A DNA stretch of 64,000 bases from Erysipelotrichaceae bacterium (GTDB lineage Bacteria; Bacillota_I; Bacilli_A; Erysipelotrichales; Erysipelotrichaceae): positions 1-64,000 of the forward strand of contig JAFRQF010000035.1 in NCBI GenBank assembly GCA_017428765.1, read 5' to 3'. Below, piece by piece: positions 52,024 to 60,472 of the stretch (positions are counted from its first letter, which is position 1; the number at the start of each line of letters is the position of its first letter). Position numbers and translations under genes: made by a program. The notes under the pieces are model-generated. The model saw only the letters and a list, made by a program, of their open reading frames with translations. It ran no database searches and was not told the DNA's origin.

Positions 52024-52899
52024 ATGAAAAATAATGTTTTGATCGCAACCGCGTTAAATGAACATGCGCGTATCTATTTATTCAATTCCAAAGAGATGGT
52101 CGAAGAAGCAAGAAAGCTTCATGACTTATGGCCGACATCCTGCGCCGCACTGGGCAGGACTTTGGCTGTCACGGCTTTGATGGGTCTCATGCAGAAGGAT
52201 GACAATGAAGTCGTCACCGTCACCATCAACGGCGGCGGACCGATCGGCACCATCCTCTGTGTTGCCAATTCGGCAGGGGAAGTCAAAGGTTTCTGCGGGG
52301 ATCCCAAGATCTATATGACCTATGACGGGATGCATAAGCTGGCTGTCGGAAAGGCCGTCGGCACGAACGGTTATCTCAAGGTCACCAAGAACCTGAAGCT
52401 CAAACAGAATTACACTTCGCAAGTCGACTTGCAGTCCGGTGAGATCGGCGATGACTTTGCCTATTATTTCTCCGTCTCCGAACAGGTCCCGACCATCGTT
52501 TCGGTCGGTGTTCTGGTCGATACCGATTCGACAGTCAGATCTTCCGGCGCGATGATCATCGAACTTTTACCGGGCCACAGCGAAGAAGACATCGTCTATC
52601 TGGAGAACCTGCATTTAAAACCGATCTCTTCCGTCTTTGCGGAAAACGATGATCTTCATGCCTATCTGAAAGAACTTTTCCCGGATGCGGAGATCCTGGA
52701 AGAGAAGAATGTGAAATACCATTGCGACTGTTCCAGGGAACGCTTCATGCGCAATCTTCTCACACTTCCGAAAAAGGATCTTGAAGAGATCGCAGAAGAT
52801 GATCACATCGATATCAAATGTGAGTTCTGTGACAAGACCTATCGTTTTGACAAGGAAGATATAAAGAAAGTCATGTCTTATGCTTCGTATAAGGGATAA
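52024..52899 (+). CDS. hslO: redox-regulated chaperone Hsp33
   Basis: This 291-residue holdase is activated by oxidation. The N-terminal core begins VLIATALNEHARIYLFNSKEMVEEA. The zinc switch is YHCDCSRERF and IKCEFCDKTYRF (CxC and CxxC). GGGGGAG precedes the ATG. TATAAT at 52010-52015 is only 8 bases from the start. It overlaps dus by 20 bases. Confidence 0.95.
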   Translation: MKNNVLIATALNEHARIYLFNSKEMVEEARKLHDLWPTSCAALGRTLAVTALMGLMQKDDNEVVTVTINGGGPIGTILCVANSAGEVKGFCGDPKIYMTYDGMHKLAVGKAVGTNGYLKVTKNLKLKQNYTSQVDLQSGEIGDDFAYYFSVSEQVPTIVSVGVLVDTDSTVRSSGAMIIELLPGHSEEDIVYLENLHLKPISSVFAENDDLHAYLKELFPDAEILEEKNVKYHCDCSRERFMRNLLTLPKKDLEEIAEDDHIDIKCEFCDKTYRFDKEDIKKVMSYASYKG

Positions 52900-53869
52900 G
52901 ATCATCGATTCCAAGATCATCGTAGCCCCGATGGCCGGCATCACCAACGATGCCTTCCGCCAGCTGTGTTTTGAATTCGGAGCCGGACTCGTCTATACCG
53001 AGATGGTCTCAGACAAGGCGATCTTCTACAATAATCAGAAGACCCTGGATATGTTGAAGGTATCGGATGAGTTCCATCCGGTCTCCTTGCAGCTGTTTGG
53101 AAGTGATGAGACATCCATGGTCTATGCGGCAAAGGTCCTGGATAAAAATACGAACTGCGACTTCATCGATATCAATATGGGCTGTCCGGTCAACAAGGTC
53201 GTCAAGACCGGGGCCGGCTCTGCCATGATGAAGGATGAAGACCGTACTGTCGATATAGTAAGAAAGATCATCGAAGCTGTCGATAAGCCTGTGACCGTAA
53301 AGATGCGCCTTGGCTGGGACAGGGAACATATGAACTATCTTTCGTTGTCAAAAAAGCTTCAAAACGTCGGTGTAAGTGCCATTGCCTTACACGCCCGCAC
53401 GAGATCGCAGATGTATGAAGGTCATTCCGACTGGAGCCATATCAAGGTCTTGAAAGAGAACCTGGATATTCCGGTCTTCGGCAACGGTGATGTCAAAACA
53501 CTTAATGATTTCATCGAGATGTCGGAGTCGACGAACTGCGATGGAGTCATGATCGGAAGAGGCTTGGTCGGCAATCCTTTCCTGATCAAAGAGATCACTT
53601 CCTATCTAAATGTGGAAGACTATCCGTTAAGCAGCAGGGCAGACCGCTTTGCATATTGTCTGAAACACGCGGAGAAGCTCATTGCCTTGAAAGGTGAAAA
53701 GATGGCGATGGGCGAGATGCGCGGTCTGGCGCCGCATTATATCTCCGGTCTTTATGATTCGACGACTTATAAGGCGAAGATGAATCAGATGAAAAGTTTT
53801 GAGGATCTTCAAAAGATCCTCAGTGATTACGAAGCATTTCTGGATCAAAGAGAAGAAAAACAGCCATAG
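52880..53869 (+). CDS. dus: tRNA-dihydrouridine synthase
   Basis: This 329-residue flavoenzyme reduces uridines in the tRNA D loop. It has FMN site VAPMAGITNDAFRQL, signature DINMGCPVNKVVKTGAGSAMM with the catalytic Cys, and HARTRSQMYEGHSDW. The hslO-dus pairing is common in Bacillota. The 3' end carries the terminator of the convergent ung gene. Confidence 0.95.
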   Translation: MLRIRDKIIDSKIIVAPMAGITNDAFRQLCFEFGAGLVYTEMVSDKAIFYNNQKTLDMLKVSDEFHPVSLQLFGSDETSMVYAAKVLDKNTNCDFIDINMGCPVNKVVKTGAGSAMMKDEDRTVDIVRKIIEAVDKPVTVKMRLGWDREHMNYLSLSKKLQNVGVSAIALHARTRSQMYEGHSDWSHIKVLKENLDIPVFGNGDVKTLNDFIEMSESTNCDGVMIGRGLVGNPFLIKEITSYLNVEDYPLSSRADRFAYCLKHAEKLIALKGEKMAMGEMRGLAPHYISGLYDSTTYKAKMNQMKSFEDLQKILSDYEAFLDQREEKQP

Positions 53870-53876
53870 GGCTGTT
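53850..53876 (-). terminator. terminator of ung, inside the dus 3' end
   Basis: AACAGCC (53859-53865) pairs with GGCTGTT (53870-53876). On the minus strand it is followed by TTTTTCTTC, formed by Lys/Glu codons of dus. Confidence 0.75.
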
Positions 53877-54543
53877 AATGGATCTGCCAATCGATCGGTT
53901 CAAGTCCGTTTTGTATCAGGAACTGATTGGTCTTCGAGAAGGGCTTGGAGCCGAAGAATCCGTTGTAAGCACTTAGCGGAGAAGGGTGGACGGATTCAAT
54001 GATCAGATGTTTCGGATTGGTGATGAACTGTTTCTTGCTGCGGGCATTGGAACCCCAGAGGATGAAGACGACCGGGTCGTCTTTTTCATTTAATTTCTTG
54101 ATGATCGTATCGGTGAGGATCTCCCAGCCCTGTCCCTTATGGGAATTGGCCCGATGTTCCTGCACAGTCAATACAGTATTGAGCAGCAAGACGCCTTGTC
54201 TTGCCCATTCGACCAGAAAACCATGATCCGGGATACTGCAGCCCAGATCGTCGTGCAGTTCCTTATAGATGTTCTGCAAGGAAGGCGGGACTTGGACGCC
54301 CTTGGAAACGGAAAAAGCCAGTCCGTGGGCCTGATGCGGTTCATGGTAGGGGTCCTGTCCCAGGATGACCACTTTGGTGTCTTTGTAGGATGTGAGCCTC
54401 AATGCCGTATAGATGTATTTGGGAATGGGATAGATGGTCTTGTTTTTGTATTCTGAGTCGAGAAAAGACCGTAATTTCTTATAGTAGTCTTTTTCAAATT
54501 CTTCTCCTATGACTTCATCCCAGTCATTGCCGATCATTTTCAT
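53875..54543 (-). CDS. ung: uracil-DNA glycosylase
   Basis: This 222-residue repair enzyme removes uracil from DNA. The water-activating loop is [18 protein letters not shown], the core [21 protein letters not shown] and the DNA-intercalating loop [21 protein letters not shown]. The start at 54543 (MKMIGND) lies exactly 6 bases from a palindromic -10 box shared with folC; MIGND two codons on is the alternative. Confidence 0.95.
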   Translation of the reverse strand: MKMIGNDWDEVIGEEFEKDYYKKLRSFLDSEYKNKTIYPIPKYIYTALRLTSYKDTKVVILGQDPYHEPHQAHGLAFSVSKGVQVPPSLQNIYKELHDDLGCSIPDHGFLVEWARQGVLLLNTVLTVQEHRANSHKGQGWEILTDTIIKKLNEKDDPVVFILWGSNARSKKQFITNPKHLIIESVHPSPLSAYNGFFGSKPFSKTNQFLIQNGLEPIDWQIH

Positions 54544-54549
54544 AAAATC

Positions 54550-54559
54550 ATTATATAAT
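54550..54559. promoter_or_regulatory. palindromic -10 box shared by ung and folC
   Basis: ATTATATAAT is its own reverse complement, so TATAAT is present on both strands. Each start codon (ung 54543 minus, folC 54566 plus) lies exactly 6 bases beyond it. Confidence 0.6.
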
Positions 54560-54565
54560 ATTCTT

Positions 54566-55774
54566 ATGTTTACCAAGATCGATGAAGCGATCGACTGGAT
54601 CACTTCCCGTAAATCCACGAATTATTCTTTTGAACATTTTCAGAATGTCTGTCACCTGGCCGGCGATCCGCAGGATGATTTTTACATGATCCATGTGGCC
54701 GGAACGGATGGCAAGGGGTCGACGGTCAATTATCTTTGCGACTTGCTGATGTCGCAGGGCTATAAGGTCGGCACTTTGACTTCGCCGCACTATGAGACCC
54801 ATCTCGATCGGATCCGCGTTAACGGGAAAAACATCAAAGATTCCGCTTTCTTGAACATCCTGAACGCCAATTATGAATTCTATACGGAAAACGAACTGTC
54901 GATGTTTGAGATGGACTATATGATCATGTGTGAGTATTTCAAGGAAGAAAACATCGATTATGCGATCGTCGAAGTGGGTCTTGGCGGAAGACTGGATTCG
55001 ACCAACGTCGTCCACGATACCAAGCTTTCGATCATCACGTCCATCGGCTATGACCATATGGAACGGCTGGGCGATACTTTGCCGAAGATCTGTTATGAGA
55101 AGTGCGGCATCATCAAGAAGGGTTCCAAAGTCTTATGCGGAAAACTGGATGAGGAATGCATGAAGGTCGTTCATGAAGTTGCCGAAGAAAGGGATTGTGA
55201 AGTCTACACTTTGCAGGAATATAAGGATCTCGGTGACCGCAGGTTCTTATACCGTAACAGGGAATATGAGCTTTCTTCCTTTGCCTCTTATCAATTGCAC
55301 AATGCTTCTCTGGCATTGGAAGCCTTGAGGATCATAGCGGAAGACGAAGGTTTTGTCATCGACTATGAAAAAACCAAAGAAGCCTTGCACAGATCCTTGT
55401 GGAAGGGAAGATTTGAGATCATACGCCAAAATCCGAGAGTGATCCTGGACGGAGCACACAACATCCATGCGACGGAAGCCCTGGTGGAATCCTTTGATAA
55501 GTTCCGCGGCTCCAAGTGCATCATCTTCTCCGCTCTCAAGCGCAAGGAATACCGCAAGATGATCGAACTGTTGAAGAAGCATTGCGATGAGCTCATCCTG
55601 ACTTCTTTTTCCACTTACAATGCGACGATCGACTTGAATGAATTCGAAGGCTATCATACGGAACCTGATTATCAGAAGGCCATCGATGAGGCAATGAAGA
55701 AGTATGACAACATCCTGATCTGCGGGTCTTTGTATTTCTTAAGTGAAGTTGTGCTTCATGGCAAATTCGACTAA
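54566..55774 (+). CDS. folC: folylpolyglutamate/dihydrofolate synthase
   Basis: This 402-residue Mur-ligase-like enzyme adds glutamate to folates. P-loop [14 protein letters not shown], folate loop [32 protein letters not shown] and [11 protein letters not shown] are present. The start [12 protein letters not shown] at 54566 has no ribosome-binding site; see the shared -10 box. Confidence 0.93.
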   Translation: MFTKIDEAIDWITSRKSTNYSFEHFQNVCHLAGDPQDDFYMIHVAGTDGKGSTVNYLCDLLMSQGYKVGTLTSPHYETHLDRIRVNGKNIKDSAFLNILNANYEFYTENELSMFEMDYMIMCEYFKEENIDYAIVEVGLGGRLDSTNVVHDTKLSIITSIGYDHMERLGDTLPKICYEKCGIIKKGSKVLCGKLDEECMKVVHEVAEERDCEVYTLQEYKDLGDRRFLYRNREYELSSFASYQLHNASLALEALRIIAEDEGFVIDYEKTKEALHRSLWKGRFEIIRQNPRVILDGAHNIHATEALVESFDKFRGSKCIIFSALKRKEYRKMIELLKKHCDELILTSFSTYNATIDLNEFEGYHTEPDYQKAIDEAMKKYDNILICGSLYFLSEVVLHGKFD

Positions 55775-55807
55775 AATGAAGATATAGAAACGAGGTAACA
55801 ATATCAT

Positions 55808-56590
55808 ATGATCGATTACAGCGAAGGATCACAGAAACAGTATCATATCGGTACCGGAAAAGACGACATCGGACAGTATGTCATTTTACCGGGGGATCCG
55901 GGCAGATGCGAAAAGATCGCGAAATATTTTGATAATCCGGTCAAGACCGGACAGAACAGAGAATATACGACGTATACCGGAACGCTCAACGGCGTGAAAG
56001 TTTCCGTCTGTTCGACCGGCATCGGCGGACCAAGCGCGTCGATCGCATTGGAAGAACTGGTCGCCAATGGCGCTCATACCTTCATCCGTATCGGTACGTG
56101 CGGAGGCATGCAGCTGGACGTCAAGTCCGGTGATGTCGCCGTCTCGACAGCGTCCATCCGTATGGAAGGGACCACGAGGGAATATGCACCGATCGAATTC
56201 CCGGCCGTCGCCAATCTCGATGTCACCAATGCTCTGGTACAGGCTTGCAAGAATCTGAACCAGTCCTATGTCGTCGGTGTTTCCCAATCCAAGGATTCCT
56301 TCTATGGACAGCACCGTCCGGAAACTTTGCCCAACGGCGATGAATTATTAAGAAAATGGAAGGCATGGCTCGCTCTTGACTGCAAGGTCTCGGAAATGGA
56401 GTCGGCAGCTCTGTTCATCGTTGGCCAGTATTTGAGAGTCCGCGTGGGTTCCTGCTTCCTGGTCGTTGCCAATCAGGAAAGAGCGAAAGCGGGTCTTGAC
56501 AATCCGCAGGTCCATGATACCGATGGCGCGATCCGTGTCGCCATCGAGGCAATGAAGATCCTGATCGATGAGGATAAGAAGAAACAATAA
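55808..56590 (+). CDS. udp: uridine phosphorylase
   Basis: This 260-residue NP-I family nucleoside phosphorylase has phosphate site [48 protein letters not shown] and the purine/pyrimidine-sensing [13 protein letters not shown]. The Gln/Arg context ([11 protein letters not shown]) favours uridine phosphorylase over purine enzymes. It salvages uridine to uracil and ribose-1-phosphate. It overlaps the next frame by 23 bases. Confidence 0.9.
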   Translation: MIDYSEGSQKQYHIGTGKDDIGQYVILPGDPGRCEKIAKYFDNPVKTGQNREYTTYTGTLNGVKVSVCSTGIGGPSASIALEELVANGAHTFIRIGTCGGMQLDVKSGDVAVSTASIRMEGTTREYAPIEFPAVANLDVTNALVQACKNLNQSYVVGVSQSKDSFYGQHRPETLPNGDELLRKWKAWLALDCKVSEMESAALFIVGQYLRVRVGSCFLVVANQERAKAGLDNPQVHDTDGAIRVAIEAMKILIDEDKKKQ

Positions 56591-57083
56591 GATCCTGTTC
56601 ATCAATCTTCTTGTCTGGATCCTGTTTCTTTTACCGACATTGAAACTGGATCTGCTCAAGGAAAATTATTCGACCCTTAGTCTTCATACTAAGGGTTATT
56701 TGTTTTTGTTGTTCTTAGGCATACTGACGGGATCGCTGATGGGCTATGAAACTTATAAGATCTCGGGCAGGAAGAATGGCATTTTATTATTCTTATGCAT
56801 GGTCTTGGGGACATGCATCCCGCATGAAGTCCCATATCATCTCAGAGGCAACCTGCATCTGCTGTTTGCCTATATCGGCGGTTTCGTATTGATCACTTTG
56901 ACCTATGTCAATCTGTATAAGAGAAACGATATAAGACGAATCAACCTTTTTCATTTCGTTCTGCTTTTCTGTTTCCTGATTTACATGCGTCATATGATGG
57001 TCAATACGCTCATCGAAGTTGTATTTATGAGCATTTGCTTATATCTGAATTACGTATCGTTCCAGCAGAACTTCAATCGATAA
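56568..57083 (+). CDS. multi-pass membrane protein of unknown function
   Basis: This 171-residue frame has about five hydrophobic helices ([77 protein letters not shown]). It starts inside udp. I recognise no family. A terminator-like hairpin sits within its coding sequence at 56673-56696. Confidence 0.55.
   Translation: MRIRRNNKILFINLLVWILFLLPTLKLDLLKENYSTLSLHTKGYLFLLFLGILTGSLMGYETYKISGRKNGILLFLCMVLGTCIPHEVPYHLRGNLHLLFAYIGGFVLITLTYVNLYKRNDIRRINLFHFVLLFCFLIYMRHMMVNTLIEVVFMSICLYLNYVSFQQNFNR
56673..56716 (+). terminator. terminator-like hairpin inside a coding frame
   Basis: ACCCTTAG (56673-56680) pairs with CTAAGGGT (56689-56696), followed by TTATTTGTTTTTG. It lies about 80 bases after the udp stop, where an udp terminator would be expected. 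Confidence 0.5.
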
Positions 57084-57145
57084 AATTACGTTTTATTTAG
57101 GAATCGACATTGTTTTTTACGAATAATGATATGGAGGAACGATAC

Positions 57146-57337
57146 ATGTTAAGTTCATCCGGACATACTTGCAGAGTGAGAATATCATCTATGAACAAGG
57201 AAAGCATATCGATCGTCGTATTGATATTGCAGATCCTCATAGCGATATTGGTCTTCTTATCTGAATGGTATCAGATAAGGAAGGATGACTCTGTAAGAAT
57301 GCGAAAGGGTCGTGCGACAACACGACCCTTTCTTTAA
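57146..57337 (+). CDS. 63-residue hydrophobic peptide, candidate type I toxin
   Basis: The frame starts at ATG 57146, 8 bases after GGAGG; an internal ATG at 57191 would give a 48-residue form (MNKESISIVVLILQILIAIL start). One membrane helix is followed by a basic tail, and the last codons lie in the terminator stem. Size, helix-plus-charged-tail layout and an opposing promoter just downstream are those of type I toxins of the TxpA/BsrG kind, but I see no direct sequence identity. Confidence 0.4.
   Translation: MLSSSGHTCRVRISSMNKESISIVVLILQILIAILVFLSEWYQIRKDDSVRMRKGRATTRPFL
57303..57336 (+). terminator. terminator overlapping the small hydrophobic ORF
   Basis: GAAAGGGTCGTG (57303-57314), loop CGACAA, CACGACCCTTTC (57321-57332), then TTT. 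It resembles the terminator at 62276-62309. Confidence 0.8.
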
Positions 57338-57354
57338 GATGACTCTGCATGATC

Positions 57355-57363
57355 ATTATACCA
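57355..57363 (-). promoter_or_regulatory. extended -10 promoter facing the small ORF
   Basis: The minus strand reads TGGTATAAT. Transcription would start near 57348 and run antisense through the terminator and the small hydrophobic ORF. Confidence 0.5.
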
Positions 57364-57405
57364 TGTTTTGGGTTTCGGGACTTTTTGAACCTATTCAAAA
57401 CGGTA

Positions 57406-57431
57406 CGAAAAAACAAGCCGAAGCTTGCTTT
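57406..57431 (-). terminator. terminator of the Fic-like gene
   Basis: On the minus strand a 9-base stem (57410-57418 with 57423-57431), with loop TTCG, is followed by TTTC. Confidence 0.8.
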
Positions 57432-57999
57432 ATTCGTAATAGTCGGATTTGGGTCCTTTGATGCAGTAGTTGTAGACCCATTCCTTGATATCGATATCGT
57501 TGGAATCTTTATATAATCTCAGTTTTTCACGGAAGGTATCTTTATGGATGATCGGTACGGTAAGGAAGCCGCAGCCGCTGTCGACGCAGAACTTGTTGGC
57601 AAAGGCCATCGCTGCTCTGACATCGCCATCGCTGAACAGGCGCTTATCCAATATATACAGGAAGACATCGATCGCGATCTCCAGGTTTGCCTTGGTCGGC
57701 TGGTTGATCATTTCGGATAATTCGGCGATCTGTCTTTCGCTCAGTTCGCTTTTGATGCCATCATCGAGATCTTTCATGAGCATCTCGTGCAGATGTAAAA
57801 GACACTTATAATCATTTTCCACCTCAGGGTGAGACAGGAGGTATTCATAAGCTTCATGGAAGTTTCTTTCAGCGATAGGTTTCAAAGGATCGTCGTCAGT
57901 ATAACGGGATAAAGAAACGTTGTTGGCGATAAACTCATCGAGATTTTTTCTGACAAAGCTGATTTCCTGAACTCTGCTTAATGTGAATTTATTGATCAT
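57430..57999 (-). CDS. Fic-fold protein with degenerate active site
   Basis: This 189-residue protein looks like a Fic/Doc-family helical domain. LLHLHEMLMKDLDDGIKSELSERQIAEL and ILDKRLFSDGDVRAAMAFANKFCVDSGCGFLTVP occupy the places of the Fic core. The catalytic motif HPFxxGNGR reads KRLFSDGDVR, so the His is missing and AMP transfer is unlikely. GAGGAGAG precedes the ATG, and TATAAT on the minus strand lies 19 bases upstream. It may be a pseudo-enzyme or an inhibitor. Family assignment is by pattern only. Confidence 0.5.
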   Translation of the reverse strand: MINKFTLSRVQEISFVRKNLDEFIANNVSLSRYTDDDPLKPIAERNFHEAYEYLLSHPEVENDYKCLLHLHEMLMKDLDDGIKSELSERQIAELSEMINQPTKANLEIAIDVFLYILDKRLFSDGDVRAAMAFANKFCVDSGCGFLTVPIIHKDTFREKLRLYKDSNDIDIKEWVYNYCIKGPKSDYYE

Positions 58000-58044
58000 A
58001 GTCTCTCCTCGTACATCTATTATAAACTAAGAAATACGCTACTT

Positions 58045-58071
58045 TATGTGAAAAAATATTTCACATATAAT
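58045..58071. promoter_or_regulatory. operator and -10 box before the ROK kinase gene
   Basis: TATGTGAAA (58045-58053) and TTTCACATA (58059-58067) are a perfect 9-base inverted repeat with a 5-base spacer. The right arm overlaps TATAAT (58066-58071). It lies between divergent genes and is probably bound by a repressor. Confidence 0.65.
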
Positions 58072-58095
58072 GATGTTGAAAGAAGGAAAGATACA

Positions 58096-58983
58096 ATGAA
58101 TGTTCTATGTTTTGATGTAGGCGGTACAAGCATAAAATACGGTCTTCTGAATGAAGAAGCAAAGATCCTGGAAAAAGGGGATTTCCCTGCCAGGACAGAG
58201 TCGATGGAGGCTTTTCTTTCTTCTATAAAAGAGGTCTATGAAAAATATAAGGGAAAGATCGACGGGGTGTCTTTTTCGATGCCGGGAGTCATCGATCCGG
58301 ATACGGGCTATTTCAAAAGCGGCGGAGCCTATAATGCGTTCATCCATGATATCAATATGAAAGAAGTCTTTTCTTCTTTTATAGAAGAAGACATCATCAT
58401 CACCAATGATGCCAAATGTGCAGCATATGGAGAACTCGGCTACGGCTGTCTGAAAGACGTCAATGATGCGGCGATCATTGTGCTTGGCACAGGTATCGGC
58501 GGCTGCCTGATCAAAGACAGAAAGCCTCTGTATGGTGCTCATCTTTTATCCGGCGAATTCTCTTTCATCAATACGACTTCGGAGTTTGGTCCCCAAGGCA
58601 TCTTCGCACATCGCTGTGGTGTGGCCGGCTTGTTAAACAGGGTCAAGGAACAGCTGCAGGATGGAAAAGACTACAGCGGCAGGCAGATCTTTGCGATGGC
58701 CAATGAAGGAAATGAAAAGGTCAAAGAAGCTTTACGCAACTTCTGTTTCGATCTGGCAACACAGATCCTCAACATTCAGACGATTTTTGATCCGGAAGTC
58801 TTTGCGATCGGCGGCGGCATTTCCCAGCAGAAGATCCTCTTCGACCTGCTGGATGAACAGTTTGAAAAGATCAAAGAGGCTATGGGACCGCTGTTTCTTA
58901 GAAAGCCGGATGTCACAGTCTGTCAGTTCCGTAACGACGCCAATCTGATCGGTGCATTATATCGCTTTGTGTCAGAACATTAA
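58096..58983 (+). CDS. ROK-family sugar kinase
   Basis: This 295-residue kinase has phosphate-binding FDVGGTSIKYGL, PGVIDPDTG, catalytic Asp in IITNDAKCAAYGE, and ATP site IIVLGTGIGGCLI. The usual ROK zinc motif (CxCGxxGCxE) is reduced to HRCGVAGLL, so zinc binding is unlikely, as in some Bacillota members. The substrate could be glucose, ManNAc or another hexose; nothing nearby decides. I chose MNVLCFDVGG at 58096, behind GGAAAG. Confidence 0.85.
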   Translation: MNVLCFDVGGTSIKYGLLNEEAKILEKGDFPARTESMEAFLSSIKEVYEKYKGKIDGVSFSMPGVIDPDTGYFKSGGAYNAFIHDINMKEVFSSFIEEDIIITNDAKCAAYGELGYGCLKDVNDAAIIVLGTGIGGCLIKDRKPLYGAHLLSGEFSFINTTSEFGPQGIFAHRCGVAGLLNRVKEQLQDGKDYSGRQIFAMANEGNEKVKEALRNFCFDLATQILNIQTIFDPEVFAIGGGISQQKILFDLLDEQFEKIKEAMGPLFLRKPDVTVCQFRNDANLIGALYRFVSEH

Positions 58984-58990
58984 AAAGCTG

Positions 58991-58996
58991 TACAAT
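58991..58996 (+). promoter_or_regulatory. -10-like box 7 bases before an ATG
   Basis: TACAAT lies 7 bases before the ATG at 59004. TTGTGT lies 18 bases upstream, at the end of the ROK gene. Confidence 0.4.
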
Positions 58997-59003
58997 AGTA
59001 TCT

Positions 59004-60005
59004 ATGAGTTCGATATTTGACCGCTTTGAGCTTCAAAGTTTTAAAAGGATGTATGATAATGCGAAAGCTGTTCATAAGTATTCGCATAAGAATACATTAT
59101 TCATACTGATGGACATGGCCAAATGCATATTGAAAGATCATGTCGGATATATGGAGTACAATCTCTTTCATTTTGTGAACAAACCGCAAAACAAGAGAGA
59201 CACCTATGTGAATTTCGACTATTCGCAATATCTGTTCAAGACATTGAATGAGAAAGAATATATCGATCTGTTCAATGACAAGTTAAAATTCAACGAGATC
59301 TTTAAGGAGTATCTGGGCAGAGACTTCCTGAATATCGAGAAAGCTTCCTATGAAGACTTTGAAGCTTTCTGCAAGGGAAAAGATGTCTTCTTCTGCAAAC
59401 CGGCGGATTCCTGTTCGGGGAAGGGGATCTATAAAAACATTTATCTGGATGAAGGATCCGACCTTCATGAGATCTATGAGTATCTCAAGGAAAACAAGCT
59501 CTTTGTCGAAGGAAGCATCCTTCAGCATCCCGTTATGGCAAAGCTCAATGAGACTTCCATCAATACGGTCAGGGTCGTGACATTGCTTGATAAGAACGAG
59601 GAAGCGCATGTCATGTACGCCTTACAAAGGATAGGCTTGAAGGGGATGCCGGTCGACAACGTCGGATCAGGCGGCATCTATACCGTCTTGTCTCAAGACG
59701 GGAAGATCATCAATCCCTGCTGGTCGGACAAGACGATCACGACCTATACGAAGCATCCATCCACCGGCATGGATCTGATCGGATTTGAAGTCCCATATTT
59801 CAAGGAAGCTCTGGAATTATGCAAGAGAGCGGCAAAAGTGGAAAAGCATATCCGCTATGTCGGCTGGGACATCGCGATCTCCGTGGATGGTCCCTGCATC
59901 GTAGAGGGCAATCCATTGCCCGGCTACGATATGCCGCAGAACTATTTCGTCACAAATAAAGATACCGGACTCAAACCCGAATTTGAAAAGATATTGCATA
60001 TGTAA
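59004..60005 (+). CDS. sugar-transfer-associated ATP-grasp protein
   Basis: This 333-residue protein has an ATP-grasp fold of the type found beside polysaccharide genes: FFCKPADSCSGKGIYK (ATP loop), LNETSINTVRVVTLL, QRIGLKGMPVDNVGSGGIYTVL and the metal-binding VGWDIAISVDGPCIVEGNPLPGYDMPQ. Such proteins are thought to join amino acids or other acids to sugars or teichoic-type polymers; the substrate is unknown. Here it stands alone behind a ROK kinase. Confidence 0.75.
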   Translation: MSSIFDRFELQSFKRMYDNAKAVHKYSHKNTLFILMDMAKCILKDHVGYMEYNLFHFVNKPQNKRDTYVNFDYSQYLFKTLNEKEYIDLFNDKLKFNEIFKEYLGRDFLNIEKASYEDFEAFCKGKDVFFCKPADSCSGKGIYKNIYLDEGSDLHEIYEYLKENKLFVEGSILQHPVMAKLNETSINTVRVVTLLDKNEEAHVMYALQRIGLKGMPVDNVGSGGIYTVLSQDGKIINPCWSDKTITTYTKHPSTGMDLIGFEVPYFKEALELCKRAAKVEKHIRYVGWDIAISVDGPCIVEGNPLPGYDMPQNYFVTNKDTGLKPEFEKILHM

Positions 60006-60036
60006 AACAAGACGATCGGTTTCGATCGTCTTGTTT
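60005..60036. terminator. strong hairpin terminator
   Basis: A perfect 14-base stem: AAACAAGACGATCG (60005-60018), loop GTTT, CGATCGTCTTGTTT (60023-60036). It can end transcripts from either side. Confidence 0.85.
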
Positions 60037-60472
60037 GTTAATAGTCTTTCAGATATGTGATGGTATCTTCTTTTTAATAAAAGTGTCAGCTGATCGATCG
60101 GTTTTCTGAATCTTTCATTTCTTTTCGAATGTTGTCCCCATTATAGTATTAGTAAAGAAACGAAAGATACCGGCTATAAAACGCAAAAAATACTTCCTTT
60201 TTTGTTTTATCGTGAAAAAAATATAAGGGAAGAAACAAAACTTATCAGAATGTAACACATCACATTGCGTTTACTCTCGGTACAATGTTTTGTTTCGGAT
60301 GGTACCATATAAGGTATCATAAAGCATATATAAGACTTCAGATGTTTTTTGTTTCGATCTTGATCTTTTTATTTGTCCTTGCTGTTTTTCGTGTAAATAT
60401 CCGTTATGATCTCATCTATCTCTTCATTTTCTTTGTTTTGTTTTACAATTAAAAAAACGGATGGTGAATACT
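60037..60472. other. AT-rich intergenic region with several repeats
   Basis: No convincing gene is seen in these 436 bases. The stretch holds a 10-base inverted repeat (GAAACAAAAC near 60231-60240 and GTTTTGTTTC near 60287-60296) and an imperfect direct repeat (ATGTTTTGTTTCG near 60284; ATGTTTTTTGTTTCG near 60342). A minus-strand TATAAT near 60140-60145 faces the terminator at 60005-60036, which would permit a small RNA of about 130 bases. The part from 60421 on probably contains the promoter of the aminopeptidase gene (TACAAT at 60444-60449). Confidence 0.35.

Noticed and set aside
60140-60160. Short peptides behind the minus-strand TATAAT at about 60140
   Set aside because: Frames end after 8-10 codons and lack a ribosome-binding site; only a noncoding RNA is plausible.
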